From the NCBI GenBank assembly GCA_900754965.1, contig CAAEEO010000048.1, forward strand, positions 1-8,602: a DNA stretch of 8,602 nucleotides, given 5' to 3'. Below are positions 5,849 to 8,602 of the stretch, in pieces; positions within the stretch are counted from its first letter, which is position 1, and each line of letters begins with the position of its first letter. Source of the DNA: an uncultured Oscillospiraceae bacterium. Lineage in GTDB: Bacteria; Bacillota; Clostridia; Oscillospirales; Oscillospiraceae. The translations under genes and the position numbers were made by a program. The notes beneath the pieces are model-generated. The model did no database searches and was not told the DNA's origin. It saw nothing but the letters and a program-made list of their open reading frames with translations.

Positions 5849-7909
5849 TCAGGCTGCGGGAAGAAGGATGACCTGACCGATCTGAATCTGGCTTGCATTG
5901 CGGATGGTATCGCGGTTGCAGGCAAAGATTTCCGACCAACGGATGCCGCTGCCCAGTTCCTGTTCTGCGATGCTCCACAGGCTGTCTCCGGCTTTTACGG
6001 TGTAACTGCGGGGGGAGGAGCTGCTTTCCGGCTTGTCCTGGGGGACAGTGGGGGTGGCGGGCTCGTTGGGCGCGTTGTCCAGTTTCCCATCCAGATTTGC
6101 GTCCAGATTCACCACATAGGGATGGGCAGCCACATCATAGAGGGAAATTCCGCCGTTTTTGCTTTTTTCGGTGACAAGGTCGGACAGAGCATCCGTATAG
6201 GGCATGACCAGCTGATTGGGGAGCTTGGTCAGGGTGGGATGTGCAACAGTGGCCAGGTAGGTGTTTGTCACAAGACCGATGGTGTCTGCCGGGCCCATGA
6301 GGGTGCGGGTTCCGTCTTCATTGTTTTTCCAGATGTTGCGGACGGAAACTTTCCACTTGCCTTCGGCGGTCTGTTGGGGGACAAAGTCGTAAGAAATACC
6401 CCATACCTGGTTCAAAGAGGGATTCTGCTCCGTTTTGCCCTGCTGATAGGCGGTGGCCCAGGTCGTAATATCCTGCTCTTCCAGCACGGCCTTCAGCTGA
6501 TCATAGGTCAGGTCGAAGTAATACAGGTCGCTGACAAAGGGAAATACATCGTACAGGGCGCTGTAAGTGATGGTTCCGGCAGGCAGATCGGCGCGCAGAC
6601 CCTCCACATCCACCAGAGCGGCCTGGGCGTTGAGCTGATTGGATTTGTTCCGGGTGCCGTAGACATGGCTTTCCGCCACCAGGCGGCCCAGTTCCGTTTC
6701 ACCGCCGTTGTTGAGGGGTTCCCGGGTCATTGCGGACTGCGTTTCGCCTACTGCGCGGTAGTATTCGTCGGGCAGGTTGTTTTTCAGCCAATCCACCTTC
6801 TCCGCCAATACGGCGTTGGGGGTCACCAGAGCGGTGTCTGCGGGAATCACCTGACTGTTGAAAGAAACGGTTTTGCCGGTCTGGGTGTCAATCAGCAGCT
6901 GTAGTTTGGCGTAGTTTTTGCCTTTGATTTCGGATTCGACAACGGGGATGGTCTTGCCGCTGGGAAGGGTGGCCAGGCCGTTGACGATGGCATGGTTATG
7001 GCCGGCAAAGACGGCATCGATCTCTTCCGTCACCCGGGGGAGAATGTTGTAGATGCTGCTGGAAGAGCCGCTGTCAATCAGTTGGCCTTCCGGACTGGAG
7101 CTTGCAGAGCAGTGGGCCACCACGCAAACGGTGTTAACGCCCTGGGCATGCAGCTCGGCGGCATAGCGGTTGATGGCCTCGGCCTCATCGGTGGTTTCGA
7201 TGGTTGCAGTTCCCTCAGCATACACGGACTCCTTCATGTTGCGGTAGAGGATGCCGATGAACCCGACTTTTACTTCAGTACCATCTTCTGCCTGGAAAGT
7301 CTGCACATAGTAGGGGTCGAACAGGGTTTCACCGGCTTTGGGCTCGCCCTGCTTGTATACCACATTGGCGCAGATGGCGGCTTTCATTCCGGAAGTGGGG
7401 AGACTGGCGTCGTAGAGCGGGTCGTCCTGGCTCACAGGGGCCAGTGCACCGGGGAAGTACTTTCCGGTGTCGGGATTGTTGCCGCCGTAGATTACCCGCA
7501 GCAGTTCACTGCTGCCGGCATCAAATTCGTGGTTGCCCATGGCATACAGGTCAAATCCCATCTGTTTCATCATGGTGATGGTCGGTTCGTGCCGACGGAT
7601 CGTGGTATACAGAGGAGAACCGGAAATTGCATCTCCAGGGGCAAGAATGAACGTGTTGGGGTTTTCTGCTCGCTCCTGATCGAAATAGGCCTTGAGTGCC
7701 GCAGCACCGCCCAGTTCGGGTTGTCCTTCTTTATGTGTATTGGGGTCTAACTGTCCGTGCAGATCGTTGACGCTGAGGAGATTGACGAGCACCTGATGCT
7801 CTCCTTCTGCCTCCAGTGGAACTTTTCCCAATACGGTTGCGGAGGCTGTGGTCGCACACAGGGCGGCGGTCAGGCCGAATGCCAGCGCCCTCTGAAATAG
7901 TTTTTTCAT
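5849..7909 (-). CDS. Secreted 5'-nucleotidase family metallophosphoesterase with C-terminal LysM domain
   Basis: A 686-residue protein. Residues 1-24 form a signal peptide (KK, hydrophobic core, cleavage probably after ASA at 22-24). The metallophosphoesterase domain shows NDLHG (48-52, D49 and H51), GD (D93), GNHE (125-128), H266 and GHNH (303-306), the full dinuclear-metal set. A 5'-nucleotidase C-terminal domain follows (about 385-560, with ELGRLVAESH, VEGLRADLPAG and DVFPF). The tail holds DANLDGKLDN (603-612), like half of a dockerin/EF-hand calcium loop, a Pro/Ser-rich linker (613-634) and one LysM domain (636-684: YTVKAGDSLWSIAE... to IGQVILLP). Family members release phosphate from nucleotides, UDP-sugars or 2',3'-cyclic nucleotides outside the cell; which one applies here is not readable. 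LysM should tether it to peptidoglycan. The ATG at 7909 was chosen for the signal peptide and AAGGAG at 7922-7927. The frame stays open upstream to 8173, but that stretch runs through the promoter and a terminator. Confidence 0.93.
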   Translation of the reverse strand: MKKLFQRALAFGLTAALCATTASATVLGKVPLEAEGEHQVLVNLLSVNDLHGQLDPNTHKEGQPELGGAAALKAYFDQERAENPNTFILAPGDAISGSPLYTTIRRHEPTITMMKQMGFDLYAMGNHEFDAGSSELLRVIYGGNNPDTGKYFPGALAPVSQDDPLYDASLPTSGMKAAICANVVYKQGEPKAGETLFDPYYVQTFQAEDGTEVKVGFIGILYRNMKESVYAEGTATIETTDEAEAINRYAAELHAQGVNTVCVVAHCSASSSPEGQLIDSGSSSSIYNILPRVTEEIDAVFAGHNHAIVNGLATLPSGKTIPVVESEIKGKNYAKLQLLIDTQTGKTVSFNSQVIPADTALVTPNAVLAEKVDWLKNNLPDEYYRAVGETQSAMTREPLNNGGETELGRLVAESHVYGTRNKSNQLNAQAALVDVEGLRADLPAGTITYSALYDVFPFVSDLYYFDLTYDQLKAVLEEQDITTWATAYQQGKTEQNPSLNQVWGISYDFVPQQTAEGKWKVSVRNIWKNNEDGTRTLMGPADTIGLVTNTYLATVAHPTLTKLPNQLVMPYTDALSDLVTEKSKNGGISLYDVAAHPYVVNLDANLDGKLDNAPNEPATPTVPQDKPESSSSPRSYTVKAGDSLWSIAEQELGSGIRWSEIFACNRDTIRNASQIQIGQVILLPAA

Positions 7910-7921
7910 ACGTTTACCATA

Positions 7922-7927
7922 CTCCTT
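7922..7927 (-). promoter_or_regulatory. Nucleotidase ribosome binding site
   Basis: AAGGAG on the minus strand, 12 bases before the ATG at 7909, a little long but the only good match. A nearer ATG at 7920 is out of frame and stops after four codons, overlapping the true start codon. Confidence 0.65.
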
Positions 7928-7977
7928 CTGTCTTCTTAGAGTTGTTTCGTCCCATAATGATCGGGTTGCGCTCCTCA

Positions 7978-8006
7978 AGTATAGAGCCGGTATTTCCGGC
8001 AGGCAA
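7978..8006 (-). promoter_or_regulatory. Probable nucleotidase promoter
   Basis: On the minus strand TTGCCT (8001-8006), exactly 17 bases, TATACT (7978-7983). The -35 matches four of six consensus positions and the -10 five of six. Start of transcription would be near 7971, giving a leader of about 62 bases. GCCGG-TATTT-CCGGC (7986-8000) is a perfect inverted repeat filling the spacer, a possible operator. Confidence 0.6.
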
Positions 8007-8078
8007 TACAGTTTGCGTAAACATATCAAAGATTTTATCCGGAGTTTACGGGGCATGGTTCTGGGTGGATTTCTAAAT

Positions 8079-8111
8079 AAAAAAGGAACCTCTGAAAAAC
8101 GGAGGTTCCTT
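8079..8111 (-). terminator. Second terminator downstream of tRNA-fMet
   Basis: GGAACCTC (8085-8092) pairs with GAGGTTCC (8102-8109), extended by two A-T pairs outside and a G-C plus a G-T pair inside, leaving an AAAAA loop. On the minus strand a T run follows (complement of A 8079-8084). No T run follows on the plus strand. It lies between the tRNA and the nucleotidase promoter. Confidence 0.8.
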
Positions 8112-8137
8112 CTGTGAGAGTCTGATTGATCGTTTTG

Positions 8138-8149
8138 CGTTTGCAAACG
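8138..8149. repeat. 12-bp perfect palindrome CGTTTGCAAACG
   Basis: A perfect palindrome in the 48-base gap between the two tRNA terminators. A related imperfect element, GTTTGCGTAAAC, lies at 8011-8022 just upstream of the nucleotidase -35 box. The form is that of a dimeric repressor site such as LacI-family operators, but no regulator is encoded nearby. Function unknown. Confidence 0.4.
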
Positions 8150-8159
8150 GGGCGAATAT

Positions 8160-8188
8160 AAAAAAACAGCCATCCTGATGGACAGCTG
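8160..8188 (-). terminator. First terminator of tRNA-fMet
   Basis: On the minus strand the RNA CAGCUGUCC-AUCA-GGAUGGCUG can fold into a nine-pair stem with two G-U pairs (8167-8175 with 8180-8188), followed by seven U (complement of A 8160-8166). It begins only seven bases after the tRNA 3' CCA. Confidence 0.75.
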
Positions 8189-8195
8189 CTTTTGC

Positions 8196-8270
<75 letters not shown>

Positions 8271-8290
8271 ACATCTCGATTAGCTTGATT

Positions 8291-8319
8291 ATTATAGCAT
8301 AGAGGAGCGTGGGTGTCAA
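8291..8319 (-). promoter_or_regulatory. Consensus promoter of tRNA-fMet
   Basis: On the minus strand TTGACA (8314-8319), 17 bases, TATAAT (8291-8296): a perfect consensus sigma-A promoter. It also has a TGC just before the -10 box (extended -10). Transcription should start near 8284, about 14 bases before the mature tRNA 5' end. Confidence 0.93.
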
Positions 8320-8403
8320 GACCTTTTTCTTTTTTCGTAAGGAAAATAGAAAATAGCGTTTTGCGCGAGGGAAACAGCAGGGAATAACCCGGGAATCCTT
8401 CGC

Positions 8404-8434
8404 ACAATCCCTAAAAAAGTGTCGATTGGATTGT
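8404..8434. repeat. Inverted repeat upstream of the last gene
   Basis: ACAATCC (8404-8410) and GGATTGT (8428-8434) are exact reverse complements 17 bases apart, in the AT-rich region about 80 bases upstream of the inferred start of the plus-strand transcript. This could be a regulator site. The rest of 8320-8460 shows no gene, only a tandem GAAAATA pair (8342-8355) and a GGGAAT pair 11 bases apart (8380-8396). Confidence 0.35.
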
Positions 8435-8461
8435 CAAAAACGATAAAAAAATAATTATCTA

Positions 8462-8493
8462 TTGACTTTTTTATAACAGACCGTTAATATAAT
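8462..8493 (+). promoter_or_regulatory. Probable promoter of the last gene
   Basis: TTGACT (8462-8467) is followed by TAATAT at 17 bases (8485-8490) or by the perfect TATAAT at 20 bases (8488-8493). The two -10 candidates overlap, so the exact start is unclear. A-rich tracts just upstream could act as an UP element. GTTC-ACA-GAAC (8503-8513 region) is a small inverted repeat in the leader. Confidence 0.6.
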
Positions 8494-8524
8494 GACGACT
8501 TGTTCACAGAACGTACAAAAAATC

Positions 8525-8531
8525 AAGGAGG
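8525..8531 (+). promoter_or_regulatory. Ribosome binding site of the last gene
   Basis: AAGGAGG, 8 bases before a GTG at 8540. It decides for the GTG start over the in-frame ATG at 8567, which has no such site. Confidence 0.8.
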
Positions 8532-8539
8532 TATTTTTT

Positions 8540-8602
8540 GTGGAAACGAAAAACTATGATGGCTACATGAAACGGTTTATTCCGTTCGCCATCGCCGCAG
8601 CC
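8540..8602 (+). CDS. Start of a probable membrane protein (3' partial)
   Basis: Only 21 codons are present: GTG start, then ETKNYDGYMKRFIPFAIAAA. A short polar, basic N-terminus leading into a hydrophobic run (FIPFAIAAA) suggests the first transmembrane helix of an integral membrane protein. The pattern recalls the start of some major facilitator transporters of Clostridia, but a signal-peptide protein is equally compatible and I do not assign a family. A strong ribosome binding site and an upstream promoter support that it is a real gene. Confidence 0.65.
   Translation, partial: METKNYDGYMKRFIPFAIAAA

Noticed and set aside
3876..5978. Minus-strand 700-codon open frame spanning the second exporter gene and the terminators
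   Set aside because: It crosses two strong terminators and is antisense to a real gene, with shadow-like composition.
7914..7955. 13-codon ORF in the nucleotidase leader, and a 4-codon ORF from 7920 overlapping the start codon
   Set aside because: The ribosome binding sites are badly placed (15 bases and 1 base away) and the peptides show no pattern, so there is not enough to call a leader peptide.
7910..8173. 88-codon N-terminal extension of the nucleotidase
   Set aside because: The extension would begin inside the tRNA terminator and run across another terminator and the inferred promoter. The ATG at 7909 gives a proper signal peptide and a ribosome binding site.

Overview
The window reads as chromosomal DNA of a moderately GC-rich, anaerobic, low-copy Firmicute of the class Clostridia, most likely a gut Oscillospiraceae-type organism. 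This rests on the tail of a pyruvate:ferredoxin oxidoreductase, strong AGGAGG-type ribosome binding sites, sigma-A style TTGACA/TATAAT promoters, Gram-positive style T-tract terminators and a Firmicute-type heterodimeric ABC exporter. I see no insertion sequence, CRISPR array, phage gene or other mobile element. The genus is inference.

Layout. (1) Bases 1-164 are the 3' end of a plus-strand pyruvate:ferredoxin oxidoreductase gene. It is followed by two back-to-back terminators (203-294), which insulate it from the convergent cysteine synthase gene cysK (312-1244, minus). (2) cysK has its own excellent promoter, whose -35 box contains the stop codon of the next minus-strand gene, a MerR-family regulator with a probable drug-binding C-terminal domain (1310-2140). 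(3) Divergent from the regulator lies a two-gene plus-strand operon (2294-4018 and 4020-5762) encoding the two halves of a heterodimeric ABC multidrug-type exporter. The shared intergenic region carries a MerR-type promoter: a 19-bp spacer filled by a perfect 7-3-7 dyad. It also contains a possible 17-codon leader ORF whose stop codon abuts the transporter ribosome binding site. (4) The operon ends in two strong hairpins shared with a convergent minus-strand gene for a secreted 5'-nucleotidase family enzyme with a C-terminal LysM wall-binding domain (5849-7909). (5) Next on the minus strand is an initiator tRNA-fMet gene (8196-8270) with a perfect consensus promoter and two tandem terminators. 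(6) The window closes with the first 21 codons of a plus-strand gene (from 8540), probably a membrane protein, preceded by an AT-rich regulatory region.

How the parts fit together. The central unit is a regulator-exporter module. The MerR protein probably senses a small amphipathic compound and twists the over-long promoter into an active form, so that the exporter pair is made only when needed. The exporter sequences show the complementary pattern expected of one degenerate and one canonical ATPase site. The flanking genes (cysteine synthesis, nucleotide salvage at the cell wall, translation initiation) are housekeeping functions with their own promoters. No entirely new system is evident. 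The most original signals are the regulatory architecture of 2141-2293 and the modular tail of the nucleotidase.
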